Source: Mesorhizobium hawassense
Lineage (GTDB): Bacteria > Pseudomonadota > Alphaproteobacteria > Rhizobiales > Rhizobiaceae
Assembly (NCBI RefSeq): GCF_003289945.1
Contig: NZ_QMBP01000005.1
Location: 62,001-126,000, forward strand
Direction: 5' to 3'
Length of the DNA stretch: 64,000 nucleotides
Shown here: piece after piece, positions 25,274-35,071 of the stretch
Position numbering within the stretch: the first letter of the stretch is position 1
Layout of the letters: each line of letters begins with the position of its first letter
Position numbers and translations under genes: made by a program
The notes under the pieces: model-generated
What the model saw: the letters and a program-made list of their open reading frames with translations, nothing else
Databases searched by the model: none
What the model was told of the DNA's origin: nothing

Positions 25274-26359
25274 TCAGGCAGCCGATTTCAAGTTCGTTCC
25301 GTCTGTTGGCCGCACGCGCGCCGCCGCCGCGAGCAGATCGGTCTGGGTGATCAAGCCGAGAATGTGCCGCTCGCCATCGACGATCACCACGGCATGGCTG
25401 CGCCCGTCGGTCAGCACTGGCAGCAGGCCCATCGCCGGCGTGTCGGGTGAGGCGGTACCGGCCTTCGACATCACTGCTTTGACCGTGTCGGTCGCCCTCG
25501 TCAGCTCGCGCAGGCCGACCGCGCCGATGAGCCGGCCGTCCGCGTCGACCACCGGCAAGGTGCGGATGTTGTGGTCGATCAGTTGCTGGCGCGCCTCGTC
25601 GGCCGAAGCGGTTTCCGGCACCGAGATCACATCGCGGGACATGATGTCCCGGCACAGCAGCGTGCGATGCGAACGCACCATCGCCTGCAGCTCGACCTGG
25701 CGCAGCAGGCGCTCCAGGTCGTCGCGGTCGATGTCGAAGGTCTCGTCGAGCGCGGAGAGCGCCGCGTCGACATCCTCGGGCCGGAAGCCGACGCGCTCGG
25801 CAGGCGGCCGGTCGGCGGTGCCGTGGCCGCTGGCGGCGGGTTGATGCGCATGCGGATAGTTGCGCCGCGACAGCTTGTGGAACAGGAAGCCGAGCGCCAC
25901 CAGGAGGATCGAGTTCAGTGCCACAGGCACGAAAGGGAACAGGAAGCCAGCGGCCGCCACGGCCGGGCCGCCGATTACGCCCGTCAGCGCGGCGGCGCCG
26001 CCGGGCGGATGCAGCGAGCGCGTGAATGACATCGCGGCGATCGCCAGCGCAACGGCAAGGCCGGATGCGATGACCGGATCATGCACGAAACGCGCGACCG
26101 TGACGCCGACAAGCGCCGAAATCGTGTTGCCGCCGATGATCGACCAGGGCTGTGCCAGCGGGCTCGATGGCACGGCAAAGAGCAGCACCGCGGACGCGCC
26201 AACCGGTGCCACCAGCATCGCCACATATTCGCCCTTGCCCATCGCCAGCCCGCTGACCACGCCGGTCAGCGCGATGGCGACCACGGCGCCGAGGCAGGCG
26301 ATCATCCGCTCGCGCAGCGTGGCGCCTGCAAGGATCGGAACGAAGAGGCGAAACGCCAT
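25274..26359 (-). CDS. HPP-family membrane protein with CBS pair (361 aa)
   Basis: Four to five membrane segments in the first ~170 residues with the family motif RSLHPPGGAAAL, then a linker and two CBS domains (LLCRDIMSRDVISV..., VKAVMSKAGTASPD...GLITQTDLL). HPP proteins are linked to nitrite or other anion transport in plastids and cyanobacteria; CBS pairs bind adenine nucleotides and would gate activity. Start ATG 26359 sits at the beginning of the first helix. Confidence 0.82.
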   Translation of the reverse strand: MAFRLFVPILAGATLRERMIACLGAVVAIALTGVVSGLAMGKGEYVAMLVAPVGASAVLLFAVPSSPLAQPWSIIGGNTISALVGVTVARFVHDPVIASGLAVALAIAAMSFTRSLHPPGGAAALTGVIGGPAVAAAGFLFPFVPVALNSILLVALGFLFHKLSRRNYPHAHQPAASGHGTADRPPAERVGFRPEDVDAALSALDETFDIDRDDLERLLRQVELQAMVRSHRTLLCRDIMSRDVISVPETASADEARQQLIDHNIRTLPVVDADGRLIGAVGLRELTRATDTVKAVMSKAGTASPDTPAMGLLPVLTDGRSHAVVIVDGERHILGLITQTDLLAAAARVRPTDGTNLKSAA

Positions 26360-26602
26360 GGCAGGTCCTGGTTCGAAAGGGTGGAATTGCGCTGCACGCA
26401 ATGCCGCTGAAAACACGGATTTGGAAGCCAAGCCAATCCGTATTTTTGAGGCCGAAGAGAATATTATTGCGCTGCCGGCCATACAGCATGGCCGCCTGCG
26501 GCAACCGGGCAAAACAGGCCGCGCACCGGCACCGCCACAAGGATCATGATCATCATTAAGTCGAGCGAGGCGCGGCGCACCTCACTCGACAGGCAGGTCG
26601 GA

Positions 26603-26905
26603 TTAAGGGGTCACCTCGATACGGCCCTTCATGTTGGGATGGAAGCGGCAGAAATAGTCGACCGCTCCCGCCGCTTTCAGCGTGACCTTGCCCTTCGACT
26701 TTGCCGGGATCATCACGTCCCAGCCGCCTTTGACCGTGGCGGTGTGGGCGAGGATGTCATTGTTCGTCCACTCGATCGTGTCACCGACCTTGGCCTGAAC
26801 GTTGGCGGGCGAGAACACCAGCTTGTCGATCGTCACCTCGATGGTCGCCGCGAAGGCCGGCGATGCGCCGAGCGCCAATGCCAGCGCTAGAAGCAGCGGT
26901 CTCAT
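26603..26905 (-). CDS. Periplasmic cupredoxin (plastocyanin/amicyanin-like), 100 aa
   Basis: Signal peptide of 19 residues, then one cupredoxin domain. Type-1 copper ligands are visible: His54 (LAHTA), Cys86, His89 and Met92 (FCRFHPNM). It should carry electrons or bind copper in the periplasm. ATG 26905 overlaps the stop of the DUF4142 gene by four bases (ATGA), so the two are coupled and expressed from the ECF-type promoter at 27480-27510. Confidence 0.9.
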   Translation of the reverse strand: MRPLLLALALALGASPAFAATIEVTIDKLVFSPANVQAKVGDTIEWTNNDILAHTATVKGGWDVMIPAKSKGKVTLKAAGAVDYFCRFHPNMKGRIEVTP

Positions 26906-27426
26906 TTCAGCATGCCGGCGACATGTTCGGCATGCTGTTCATGCCCCTGGAAGATCTTGAGGCCGGTCTCCAGCAGGCTTTTCAGCTCGGCATTGCTGGC
27001 CGAGGGGATGAGCAGCGTTTCGAGCGCTCCGTCGACCTGCTTGTGATAGGCCACTTCGTTCTCGATATAGGCCTTGTCGAAGTCGGCACCCTTGAGCTTC
27101 GCCAGCTTGGCGCGCTCTTCCTCGGCGGCCTTGGCCAGCGCCTTGCTGGTGTCATTGTCCTCGGGCGTGACCTTCAGCTTCTTCACCAGGTCGAGCGCCT
27201 GCTTGTTGACCGCCGCATGGTCGCGCTCCATGTCCTTGGCGAAATCGACGACCTCCTTGTTCTTGGACTTCTTGATCGCCAGCTTGGCAGCTTCGATGTC
27301 GATCGAGCCTGCCGTATAGGCGATATGGGCGATTTGCGGGTCGGTGGGCTTCTCGGCGGCTAGGGCCAGCGGCGCGGTGCTCATCAGGAAAAGGGCGGCG
27401 AGGGCGGCGGTCGGTCGCTTGAACAT
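26902..27426 (-). CDS. DUF4142 periplasmic protein (174 aa)
   Basis: Signal peptide (1-23), then a ferritin-like four-helix domain of the DUF4142 type with its conserved FAKDMERDHAAVNKQALDL and H-x-x-H pairs (EVAYHKQVDG, GHEQHAEHV). Such proteins are often near ECF sigma factors and copper proteins; metal binding is plausible but unproven. First gene of a two-gene operon with the cupredoxin. Confidence 0.88.
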   Translation of the reverse strand: MFKRPTAALAALFLMSTAPLALAAEKPTDPQIAHIAYTAGSIDIEAAKLAIKKSKNKEVVDFAKDMERDHAAVNKQALDLVKKLKVTPEDNDTSKALAKAAEEERAKLAKLKGADFDKAYIENEVAYHKQVDGALETLLIPSASNAELKSLLETGLKIFQGHEQHAEHVAGMLK

Positions 27427-27479
27427 GGCATCTCCTTCGCCCGGCGCGTGGCCTCGGGCTTTGTCTGGGGTTAACGGCC

Positions 27480-27510
27480 ATTGGATGCGGAGAGGCGCGA
27501 AACGTTCCCG
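27480..27510 (-). promoter_or_regulatory. ECF-type promoter of the DUF4142-cupredoxin operon
   Basis: Minus strand: CGGGAAC (27510-27504), 15 bases, GCATCCAAT (27488-27480). The identical elements with identical spacing precede the sigma factor gene at 28251-28281. Confidence 0.75.
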
Positions 27511-27516
27511 GGAAAA

Positions 27517-28215
27517 TCAGCCCTCGAAACCCAGACGCTTCATCACCGCCTGGGTCAGCCGCTCGCAGCGCCGGCCGGCGAAGGGGAAGGCGTCGAGCAG
27601 CACCGGACCGATCTCGTCATCCAGCGCCTTGCGCACCAAGGCGCGCGCCCGGTGCAGCCGCGTCTTCACGGTCTCGGGCCGCACGCCCAGAAGGTCGGCG
27701 GTCTCCTCGATGCTCAGCCCCTCGATGACGCGGGCGACGAAAACGCCGCGGTAGACATCGGGAAGGCTGTCGGTCGCCCGTTCGACGAGACCGAGGATCT
27801 GCCGCTGCGCCATCGTCCGCTCCGGATCGTCGCCTGGATTGAGGTGGGTTGGGTTCAAGGGAAACCGGATGATCTGCGCCTCCGGGTTTTCGGGCATCGC
27901 CACGAAGCGCTTGCGCTTGCGCAACCGGCCGAGCGCCTCGTTGATCACGATGCGCGACAGCCAGGTGCAAAGCGACGCCTCGCCGCGGAAGGCGTCGAGA
28001 CTGGCGAAGGCGCGCATATAGGCCTCCTGTACGATGTCCTCGGCCTCGACATCGTTGCGCACCACGCCGCGCGCTATGCGGTAGAGCCGCTGGTTGTGCG
28101 TCTTGATGATGGCGCGGCACGCATCCGGATCGCGCGCCAGCGCCCGGCGCACCAGCGCCATGTCGCCGGCCTCGACCGCGCCGATTCCGGCGGCTTCAAT
28201 AGCAGGCCTTCTCAT
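27517..28215 (-). CDS. ECF-family RNA polymerase sigma factor (232 aa)
   Basis: Region 2 (DACRAIIKTHNQRLYRIARGVVRNDVEAEDIVQEAYMRAF) and region 4 (LPDVYRGVFVARVIEGLSIEETADLLGVRPETVKTRLHRARALV) are complete. It directs RNA polymerase to a small regulon. No anti-sigma gene is adjacent; the DUF4142-cupredoxin operon follows on the same strand. The same promoter motif before its own gene and that operon strongly suggests autoregulation. Confidence 0.92.
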   Translation of the reverse strand: MRRPAIEAAGIGAVEAGDMALVRRALARDPDACRAIIKTHNQRLYRIARGVVRNDVEAEDIVQEAYMRAFASLDAFRGEASLCTWLSRIVINEALGRLRKRKRFVAMPENPEAQIIRFPLNPTHLNPGDDPERTMAQRQILGLVERATDSLPDVYRGVFVARVIEGLSIEETADLLGVRPETVKTRLHRARALVRKALDDEIGPVLLDAFPFAGRRCERLTQAVMKRLGFEG

Positions 28216-28250
28216 CTCGCTTCGATCTCCCGGCAGCCGTTGCATCCGCG

Positions 28251-28281
28251 ATTGGATGCGCCTGCCGGCAAAAGGTTCCCG
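28251..28281 (-). promoter_or_regulatory. ECF-type autoregulatory promoter
   Basis: Minus strand: CGGGAAC (28281-28275), 15 bases, GCATCCAAT (28259-28251), 36 bp before ATG 28215. It matches the site at 27480-27510 in both elements and spacing. Confidence 0.75.
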
Positions 28282-28356
28282 AACTGGTTTTGCGCGGCCA
28301 TGCTATCGCTTCAGCAGTGGCTTGTCCGCGGCCGCTGGCGCCTGCCGGTCGGCCTG

Positions 28357-29529
28357 TCAGCCGGCGGCGGCCGCCGCGGCCAGCCCGCGCAGAATGTCGG
28401 CCTTGAGATCCTCTACATCCTCCAGCCCGATCTGCAGGCGGACCAGCGGCCCGGCATAGGAGCCTTTGGCAAGGGTGCGGTCGCCGAGGAAGACCGGAAC
28501 GGCGAGGCTCTCATAGCCGCCCCAGGAATAGCCGAGGCCGAAGATTTTCAGCGCGTCGAGGAAGGCGTGCTGCGCCTTCTGCCCGCCGCCGGCGAGCACG
28601 ATCGAGAAGATGCCGCTCGAGCCGCAGAAGTCGCGGTTCCAGAGCGCATGGTCGGGATGGCTTTCCAGCGCCGGATGCAGCACCTGCGCGACGCCCGGCT
28701 GCGTCTCCAGCCAGCGCGCGATATCGAGCGCGCTCTTGCGGTGATGCTCGAGCCTTACCCCCATGGTGCGCAGGCCGCGCAGCACCTGGTAGATGTCGTC
28801 CGGTCCCGAACAGCAGCCGAGCGTGCAGAAGCCCTCGTAGAGCTGCTTCCAATAGGTCTCGTTGGCCGACACCGTGCCAAGCAGCACGTCCGAATGGCCG
28901 GCCGGATATTTCGTCGCCGCATGGATCGAGATGTCGACGCCGTGGTCCAGCGGCTTGAAATAGAGCGGCGTCGCCCAGGTGTTGTCCATCATCACGATGG
29001 CGCCCGCGTCATGCGCCGCCTTGGCGATCGCCGGGATGTCCTGCACCTCATAGGTGTTCGATCCCGGCGATTCGGTGAACACCACCTTGGTGTTGGGCTT
29101 GAGCAGCGAAGAAATGCCGGCGCCGATGCGCGGCTCGTAATATTCGACCTCGACGCCGAGCCGCTTCAGTATCGTGTCGGCGAAGTGGCGCGTCGGGTGG
29201 TAGACGCTGTCGACGATCAGCAGGTGATCGCCGGCGCCAAGGAAGGTCAGCAGCGGCACGGTCACCGCCGCCAGCCCCGAGGGCACCGCGATGGTGCCGG
29301 CCGAGCCTTCCAGCGCGTCGACGGCGAGCGTCAGCGCGTCCATCGTCGGCGTGCCGCGCGTGCCGTAAGTGTATTTCTGGCTGCGGCTGGCCATCGAGGC
29401 GGCGTCCGGATAAAGCACCGTCGAGGCATGCACGACCGGCGGGTTGACGAAGCCGAAATAGTCGCGCGGGTTGTTGCCGGAATGGGCAAGCCGCGTGTTG
29501 ATGCCCATTTCGATGCCGTCTTTAGCCAT
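28357..29529 (-). CDS. metC: Cystathionine beta-lyase (Cys/Met metabolism PLP enzyme)
   Basis: 390 residues, family-typical. Fold-type I features: SGLAAVTVPLLTFL cofactor region, MDNTWATP with the PLP-binding Asp182, and the Schiff-base lysine Lys207 in SIHAATKYPAGHSD. The wording (GLRTMGVRLEHH, SPGSNTYEVQDIPAI) is closest to alphaproteobacterial MetC, which cleaves cystathionine to homocysteine, pyruvate and ammonia; a related gamma-lyase cannot be excluded. ATG 29529. Divergent from aapJ across 480 bp. Confidence 0.88.
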   Translation of the reverse strand: MAKDGIEMGINTRLAHSGNNPRDYFGFVNPPVVHASTVLYPDAASMASRSQKYTYGTRGTPTMDALTLAVDALEGSAGTIAVPSGLAAVTVPLLTFLGAGDHLLIVDSVYHPTRHFADTILKRLGVEVEYYEPRIGAGISSLLKPNTKVVFTESPGSNTYEVQDIPAIAKAAHDAGAIVMMDNTWATPLYFKPLDHGVDISIHAATKYPAGHSDVLLGTVSANETYWKQLYEGFCTLGCCSGPDDIYQVLRGLRTMGVRLEHHRKSALDIARWLETQPGVAQVLHPALESHPDHALWNRDFCGSSGIFSIVLAGGGQKAQHAFLDALKIFGLGYSWGGYESLAVPVFLGDRTLAKGSYAGPLVRLQIGLEDVEDLKADILRGLAAAAAAG

Positions 29530-30011
29530 GGTTCGTCGCCAGCCAATTGATGTAAGGGGTCGAATGATGTGAGGGGACCAGCCATAAAGCGGCGGCAAGG
29601 CCCGCGCAACCGCGCCGGGTCCGCCAAAGCCGGTCTTCCGCTAGGCCAATCCAGCGGCGCACGCGCCCAATAAAGCACCGCTATTGTCGAAGCGGATTTC
29701 GGCCTCCGACGAGGGATTCGCGACGACGCGACTTGACTGATTTGTTCGCAGCGTCTGCCGGTTTCATGGTGCTCTTGTCCGCAATTCAGGCATTTGCGGC
29801 AATTGCTTTTCAAACGTGTCGCAATTCGGTCATTTCCCTTGACCTCACGGGAATAATCGCCTTCGATGCGTTTCGTGAATGGGAGGCAGCGCATCGGCAA
29901 CCGATGCGGGTCCGGGAGCGGACCTTAAGTGGGAGCTGCATTCACAAACGAAAAAAGATCAAGCGTCGCCTGGCAGCAGGGGCGCCTGTAACAGAAAAGG
30001 GTCTGTGGGTC
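29530..30011. promoter_or_regulatory. Divergent metC/aapJ control region
   Basis: No gene is seen. Three GCAATT boxes lie at 29781, 29799 (within a GGCAATTGC palindrome) and 29821, and a TTGACC (-35-like) at about 29838-29845. These are candidates for control of the amino-acid transporter operon. The metC-proximal 150 bp is GC-rich without clear signals. Confidence 0.4.
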
Positions 30012-31040
30012 ATGAAACACATTGCAATCGGCATCCTTGGCGCCGCCGCGCTCGGGTTCATGGCGTCCGCCGCTTCGGCCGGGACGCTCGATACCGTGAA
30101 GCAGAAGGGCTTCATCCAGTGCGGCGTCTCGACCGGTCTCGCCGGCTTCTCGGCACCGGACGACAAGGGTGACTGGAAGGGCATCGACGCGGATTTCTGC
30201 CGCGCCGTCGCGGCCGCCGTGTTCGGTGACGGCACCAAGGTCAAGTTCACGCCGCTCAGCGCCAAGGAGCGTTTCACCGCGCTGCAGTCGGGCGAGATCG
30301 ACATCCTGTCGCGCAACACCACCTGGACCAGCAATCGCGACAGCGCGCTCGGCCTCGATTTCGTCGGCGTCACCTACTATGACGGCCAGGGCTTCATGAT
30401 CAACGCCAAGAAGCTGCCGGGCGTGAACTCGGCTCTGCAGCTTTCGGGCGCCGCCGTCTGCGTGCAGAGCGGCACCACGACCGAGCTGAACCTCGCCGAC
30501 TACTTCAAGAAGAACAAGATGGAGTACAACCCCGTCGTGTTCGAGAAGCTGGAAGAGGTCAACGCCGCCTATGACGCCGGCCGCTGCGACGCCTACACCA
30601 CCGACCAGTCCGGCCTCTACGGCATCCGCCTGACGCTCTCCGCTCCGGCCGACCATGTCGTGCTGCCCGAGATCATCTCCAAGGAGCCGCTCGGCCCGGC
30701 CGTGCGCCAGGGCGACGACCAGTGGGCGCATATCGCGCGCTGGACCTATTTCGCGCTGCTGAACGCCGAGGAAGCTGGCGTCACGCAGGCGAATGTCGAT
30801 GAGATGAAGACCTCGACCGACCCGAACATCCAGCGTCTCTTGGGCACCGAGCCCGATGGCAAGTACGGCGCCGATCTCGGCCTCTCCAACGATTTTGTCG
30901 TCAACATCGTCAAGGCCGTCGGCAACTACGGCGAAATGTTCGAGCGCAATGTCGGCTCGGGCAGCCCGCTCAAGATCGCCCGCGGCATCAACGCGCTGTG
31001 GACCAAGGGCGGCCTGCAATACGGCCCGCCGATCCGCTGA
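30012..31040 (+). CDS. aapJ: General L-amino acid ABC transporter, periplasmic binding protein
   Basis: 342 residues with a 22-residue signal peptide (ending ASAG). The mature part is a family-3 solute-binding protein: GTLDTVKQKGFIQCGV, then GIDADFCRAVAAAVFGD and LSAKERFTALQSGEIDILSRNTTWT, where the carboxylate-binding Arg is expected. AapJ delivers a wide range of L-amino acids to AapQM. First gene of aapJQMP; an intercistronic hairpin follows it, as is common to boost binding-protein levels. Confidence 0.95.
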   Translation: MKHIAIGILGAAALGFMASAASAGTLDTVKQKGFIQCGVSTGLAGFSAPDDKGDWKGIDADFCRAVAAAVFGDGTKVKFTPLSAKERFTALQSGEIDILSRNTTWTSNRDSALGLDFVGVTYYDGQGFMINAKKLPGVNSALQLSGAAVCVQSGTTTELNLADYFKKNKMEYNPVVFEKLEEVNAAYDAGRCDAYTTDQSGLYGIRLTLSAPADHVVLPEIISKEPLGPAVRQGDDQWAHIARWTYFALLNAEEAGVTQANVDEMKTSTDPNIQRLLGTEPDGKYGADLGLSNDFVVNIVKAVGNYGEMFERNVGSGSPLKIARGINALWTKGGLQYGPPIR

Positions 31041-31052
31041 TCGAAACGTGAT

Positions 31053-31074
31053 CCGGGAGGCAGGTGCCTCCCGG
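31053..31074 (+). terminator. Intercistronic hairpin aapJ-aapQ
   Basis: A 10-bp perfect stem (CCGGGAGGCA and its complement) with a two-base loop and only a weak T-run. It probably stabilises aapJ mRNA or attenuates read-through to the permeases. Confidence 0.6.
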
Positions 31075-31097
31075 TTTCTCTTTCCAGGGGACGGTCC

Positions 31098-32285
31098 ATG
31101 GCTTCGCAGGAAATCCTTCGCGAGGAGCCGAGCCGCGGCTCCTTCATCAATGACCCGAGAATACGCAGCCTGTTCTTTCAGACGCTGGTCGTGATCCTAC
31201 TGTTCAGCTCGATCTGGTGGATCGTCCACAACGTCATCGAAAACCTCCAGCGCCTGCACATCGCGTCAGGCTTCGGCTTCCTCAGGAGCAGGGCCGGCTT
31301 CGACATCTCCGACACGCCGATCGCCTACACGTCCGACTCGACCTATTTCCGCGCGCTGGTCGTCGGTTTGCTCAACACGATCATCGTTGCCGTCGCCGGC
31401 ATCGTGCTTGCCACCGTCGTGGGCTTCACCATCGGCATCGGCCGCCTCTCGCAGAACTGGCTGATCCGCAAGATCTGCACGGTCTATGTCGAGATCTTCC
31501 GCAACATCCCGCCGCTGCTGGTCATCTTCTTCTGGTATTCGGGCGTGCTCGCCGTGCTGCCGGCGCCGCGCGAGAGCATCCATCTGCCCTTCGGATCCTT
31601 CCTCAACCAGCGCGGTTTCTATTTGCCGCGCGCCGTCTGGGGGGATGGCTCATGGCTGATCGGCGTCGCATTGCTGCTGGGCATTGCCATGGCCTGGTTC
31701 GTCGCCCACAGGGCGCGGCAGCGGCAGCGGGCAACCGGACAGCAATTCCCGGTGTTCTGGACGTCGGTGGCTCTCATCGTCGGATTGCCGGTGCTCGCCT
31801 TCCTGCTGAGCGGCATGCCGCTCACCTTCGATTTCCCGAAACAGTCGACCTTCAACCTGACCGGCGGCTTCTGGATCAAGCCGGAGTTCCTGTCGCTTCT
31901 GCTGGCGCTTTCCTTCTACACGGCGGCTTTCATCGCCGAGATCGTGCGCGCCGGCATCAGGGGCGTCAGCAGGGGCCAGAGCGAGGCGGCGGCAGCGCTT
32001 GGCCTGCGTTCCGGCCCGATCCTGCGGCTGGTGGTCATTCCGCAGGCGATGCGTATCGTCATCCCGCCGCTGACCAGTCAGTATCTGAACCTGACCAAGA
32101 ACTCCTCGCTGGCCATCGCCATTGGCTATCCCGATCTGACAGCCACCGCCGGCACGGTGCTGAACCAGACCGGACAGGCGGTGGAGGGCGTGTTCATCAT
32201 GATGATCGCCTATCTGGTGCTGAGCCTCGTGACGTCCTTCGTCATGAACATCGTCAACGCCAGAATGGCGCTGGTGGAGAGGTAG
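31098..32285 (+). CDS. aapQ: General L-amino acid ABC transporter permease
   Basis: 395 residues, the long form typical of AapQ. Hydrophobic segments include an extra N-terminal helix (~25-45), [21 protein letters not shown], and the C-terminal permease core with the EAA loop ([33 protein letters not shown]) that contacts AapP. It pairs with AapM, four bases downstream. Confidence 0.95.
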   Translation: MASQEILREEPSRGSFINDPRIRSLFFQTLVVILLFSSIWWIVHNVIENLQRLHIASGFGFLRSRAGFDISDTPIAYTSDSTYFRALVVGLLNTIIVAVAGIVLATVVGFTIGIGRLSQNWLIRKICTVYVEIFRNIPPLLVIFFWYSGVLAVLPAPRESIHLPFGSFLNQRGFYLPRAVWGDGSWLIGVALLLGIAMAWFVAHRARQRQRATGQQFPVFWTSVALIVGLPVLAFLLSGMPLTFDFPKQSTFNLTGGFWIKPEFLSLLLALSFYTAAFIAEIVRAGIRGVSRGQSEAAAALGLRSGPILRLVVIPQAMRIVIPPLTSQYLNLTKNSSLAIAIGYPDLTATAGTVLNQTGQAVEGVFIMMIAYLVLSLVTSFVMNIVNARMALVER

Positions 32286-32289
32286 GGCC

Positions 32290-33447
32290 ATGCAGGAACA
32301 CGATATGTCCTGGGTGCGCACCGAGATGGCGCTGGCGCAGCCGGCGCCGGCGAGGGAACGCGGCGCCTATGCCTGGGTGCGCAAGAACCTGATCGGTTCG
32401 GTCGGCGACACGGTCCTCACCGTGTTGGGCGTCGCCATCGTCCTGTGGATTGTGCCGCAGGTGATCAACTGGGCCTTCATCAACGCCGTGTGGACCGGAC
32501 CGGACCGCACGGTATGCACCACCGCCTCGCAGGGCGGCATCCAGCCCGACGGCTGGACCGGCGCCTGCTGGGCCTTCGTCAACGCCAAGTTCGGCCAGTT
32601 CATGTTCGGCACTTATCCGATCGAGGAGCGCTGGCGGCCGATTCTGGTTGCCATCCTGTTCGTGGCGCTGCTTGTGCCGATGCTCATCCCACGCGTGCCG
32701 CGCAAGGGGCTGAACGCCATTCTGCTCTTTGCGGCGCTGCCGGTCGTCGCCTTCTTCCTGCTGGTCGGCGGCGTGTTCGGTCTGCCGCATGTCGAGACCC
32801 CGCGCTGGGGCGGCCTGCTGGTCACGCTCAGTCTGTCTTTCGTAGGCATTGCGGCATCCTTGCCGCTCGGCGTCATCCTGGCTCTGGGCAGGCGTTCGAA
32901 GATGCCGATCGTCAAAATACTAAGCGTCGTCTTCATCGAGACGGTGCGTGGCATTCCGCTGATCGTCGTGCTGTTCTTCGCCAGCGTCATGCTGCCGCTG
33001 TTCCTGCCTGAGGGCGTCAGTTTCGACAAATATCTTCGGGCACTGATCGGTGTCTCGCTGTTTGCCGCCGCCTATATGGCCGAAGTGATCCGCGGCGGCC
33101 TGCAGGCGATCCCGAAGGGCCAGTATGAGGGCGCCGATTCGCTCGGTCTCGGCTACTGGCAGAAGATGAGCCTGATCGTGCTGCCGCAGGCGCTGAAGCT
33201 GGTGATCCCGGGCATCGTCAACACCTTCATCGGCATGTTCAAGGACACCAGCCTGGTGCTGATCATCTCGATGTTCGACCTGCTGGGCGTGGTCAAGCAG
33301 AATTTCGCCGACGCCAACTGGGCGACGCCGCAGACCGCGAAGTCCGGCCTGATCTTTGCCGCCTTCGTATTCTGGCTGTTCTGCTTCGGCATGTCGCGCT
33401 ATTCAATGTACACGGAACGCCGGCTCGACACCGGCTACAAACGATAA
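32290..33447 (+). CDS. aapM: General L-amino acid ABC transporter permease
   Basis: 385 residues with the same architecture as AapQ: N-terminal helix, long periplasmic loop with Cys residues ([19 protein letters not shown]), then the permease core with its EAA motif ([33 protein letters not shown]). Forms the channel with AapQ in the inner membrane. Four bases separate it from aapQ and 16 from aapP. Confidence 0.95.
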   Translation: MQEHDMSWVRTEMALAQPAPARERGAYAWVRKNLIGSVGDTVLTVLGVAIVLWIVPQVINWAFINAVWTGPDRTVCTTASQGGIQPDGWTGACWAFVNAKFGQFMFGTYPIEERWRPILVAILFVALLVPMLIPRVPRKGLNAILLFAALPVVAFFLLVGGVFGLPHVETPRWGGLLVTLSLSFVGIAASLPLGVILALGRRSKMPIVKILSVVFIETVRGIPLIVVLFFASVMLPLFLPEGVSFDKYLRALIGVSLFAAAYMAEVIRGGLQAIPKGQYEGADSLGLGYWQKMSLIVLPQALKLVIPGIVNTFIGMFKDTSLVLIISMFDLLGVVKQNFADANWATPQTAKSGLIFAAFVFWLFCFGMSRYSMYTERRLDTGYKR

Positions 33448-33463
33448 AAAAGGGGAATTGGCC

Positions 33464-34267
33464 ATGTCCACCGAAAACGCCGTCAGCGCGGAAGACCTCA
33501 AGGTCAATACCGGCAAGATGCATGTCTCGACCACCGATGTCGCCATCGACATCGTCGGCATGCACAAATGGTATGGCGAGTTCCATGTGCTGAAGGACAT
33601 CAACCTCAAGGTCATGCGCGGCGAGCGCATCGTCATTTGCGGTCCGTCCGGCTCCGGCAAGTCGACCATGATCCGCTGCATCAACCGGCTGGAGGAACAC
33701 CAGAAGGGCAAGATCATCGTCGACGGCAAGGAGCTCACCAACGATCTGAAGAAGATCGACGAGGTGCGCCGCGAGGTCGGCATGGTGTTCCAGCACTTCA
33801 ACCTGTTCCCGCACCTCACCATCCTGGAGAACTGCACGCTGGCGCCGATCTGGGTGCGCAAGATGCCGAAGAAGCAGGCGGAAGAGATCGCCATGCATTT
33901 CCTCAAGCGCGTGAAGATCCCGGAGCAGGCCAACAAGTACCCTGGCCAGCTCTCAGGCGGCCAGCAGCAGCGCGTGGCGATCGCGCGCTCGCTGTGCATG
34001 AACCCGCGCATCATGCTGTTCGACGAGCCGACCTCGGCGCTCGATCCCGAAATGATCAAGGAAGTGCTGGAGACGATGGTGGGCCTGGCCGAGGAAGGCA
34101 TGACGATGCTGTGCGTCACCCACGAGATGGGCTTTGCGCGCAAGGTCGCCAACCGCGTGATCTTCATGGATCAGGGCCAGATCGTCGAGCAGAACACGCC
34201 GGCCGAGTTCTTCGATCATCCGCGCCATGAGCGCACCAAGCTGTTCCTCAGCCAGATCCTGCACTGA
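33464..34267 (+). CDS. aapP: General L-amino acid ABC transporter ATPase
   Basis: 267 residues. Walker [10 protein letters not shown] (60-68), Q-loop [13 protein letters not shown], signature LSGGQQQR, Walker [13 protein letters not shown] and switch His in VTHEMGFA are all intact. An N-terminal extension of about 25 residues is normal for AapP. It powers amino-acid uptake by AapQM. A terminator follows, closing the aapJQMP operon. Confidence 0.96.
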   Translation: MSTENAVSAEDLKVNTGKMHVSTTDVAIDIVGMHKWYGEFHVLKDINLKVMRGERIVICGPSGSGKSTMIRCINRLEEHQKGKIIVDGKELTNDLKKIDEVRREVGMVFQHFNLFPHLTILENCTLAPIWVRKMPKKQAEEIAMHFLKRVKIPEQANKYPGQLSGGQQQRVAIARSLCMNPRIMLFDEPTSALDPEMIKEVLETMVGLAEEGMTMLCVTHEMGFARKVANRVIFMDQGQIVEQNTPAEFFDHPRHERTKLFLSQILH

Positions 34268-34292
34268 ACGGACGCGCCATATCGATTTCGAG

Positions 34293-34323
34293 AAGCCCGG
34301 CCGCCTCGGTCGGGCTTTTTTGC
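34293..34323 (+). terminator. Intrinsic terminator of aapJQMP
   Basis: AAGCCCG, a GC-rich loop and CGGGCTT followed by six T, 26 bp after the aapP stop. Confidence 0.85.
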
Positions 34324-34379
34324 GTTCGGACGATCGGGTAAGGATCGCTCCGTCAAATGCGACGGAACCGCCGCGCCCG

Positions 34380-35045
34380 ATGAGAAAATTCCTGCGTTTC
34401 CTGGCGATGCTGGTTGCCGCGATGGCGCTCGCCGCCGGGCTCGGCACGCTGGTGCCGCGTCCGCTCTGGCCCGCCGCCGCGGGAGGCGAGGGCACGCGGC
34501 ACATCCTGGTGCTGAAGAACCCGATCCACACCGATATCGCCGTTCCTCTCGATGACGGCGTGCGCCGGCGCTTCGCCTTCCTCGCCGATGCCGGCCTGCC
34601 GATAGAGGCCACGGATGCGCGCTACATCGTCTTCGGCTGGGGCGGCCGAGCCTTCTATCTGCAAACGCCGACCTGGTCGCAAGTGAAGGCCATGCCGGTG
34701 GTGAAGGCGCTGACCGTCGACGCTTCGGTGATGCATGTCGATATCGCGGGAGCGATCAAGGAGCCGCATCCCGATGTCGCCGGCTTCGACATCGACGCGG
34801 CGCATTTTTCGGCGCTGCTCGATTATATCGCGGCGAGCTTCCAGCAGGGGCAGAACAGGCCCGTGGTCATCGAGGATGCAGGCTATTCAACCTATGACCG
34901 TTTCTACCAAGCCAACGGCCATTTCAACGCGCTGGTTGGTTGCAATACGTGGACGGCGGGAGGTTTGCGCGTGGCCGGCCTGCGTACGGGATGGTGGAAC
35001 CCGTTGCCGGTATCGCTTTGGTGGTCGATGGGGCTGTATAACTAA
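34380..35045 (+). CDS. DUF2459/TIGR02117-family protein (221 aa)
   Basis: One N-terminal membrane anchor or signal (FLRFLAMLVAAMALAAGLGTL). The conserved pair of this family is visible: His50 in NPIHTDI and Cys188 in VGCNTWT, which may form a catalytic dyad in an NlpC-like fold. FGWGGRAFYLQTPTW is also typical. Role unknown; some relatives are called urease-associated. A family-B repeat follows directly. Confidence 0.78.
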   Translation: MRKFLRFLAMLVAAMALAAGLGTLVPRPLWPAAAGGEGTRHILVLKNPIHTDIAVPLDDGVRRRFAFLADAGLPIEATDARYIVFGWGGRAFYLQTPTWSQVKAMPVVKALTVDASVMHVDIAGAIKEPHPDVAGFDIDAAHFSALLDYIAASFQQGQNRPVVIEDAGYSTYDRFYQANGHFNALVGCNTWTAGGLRVAGLRTGWWNPLPVSLWWSMGLYN

Positions 35046-35071
35046 GCGCTTGAGGCAGTTTGCTAACGCCT

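Noticed and set aside
27481..29550. A very long open frame (689 codons) on + across the sigma factor and metC genes
   Set aside because: It is antisense to two clearly recognisable genes and is Arg/Ala/Gly-rich without motifs, the usual shadow of high-GC coding DNA.
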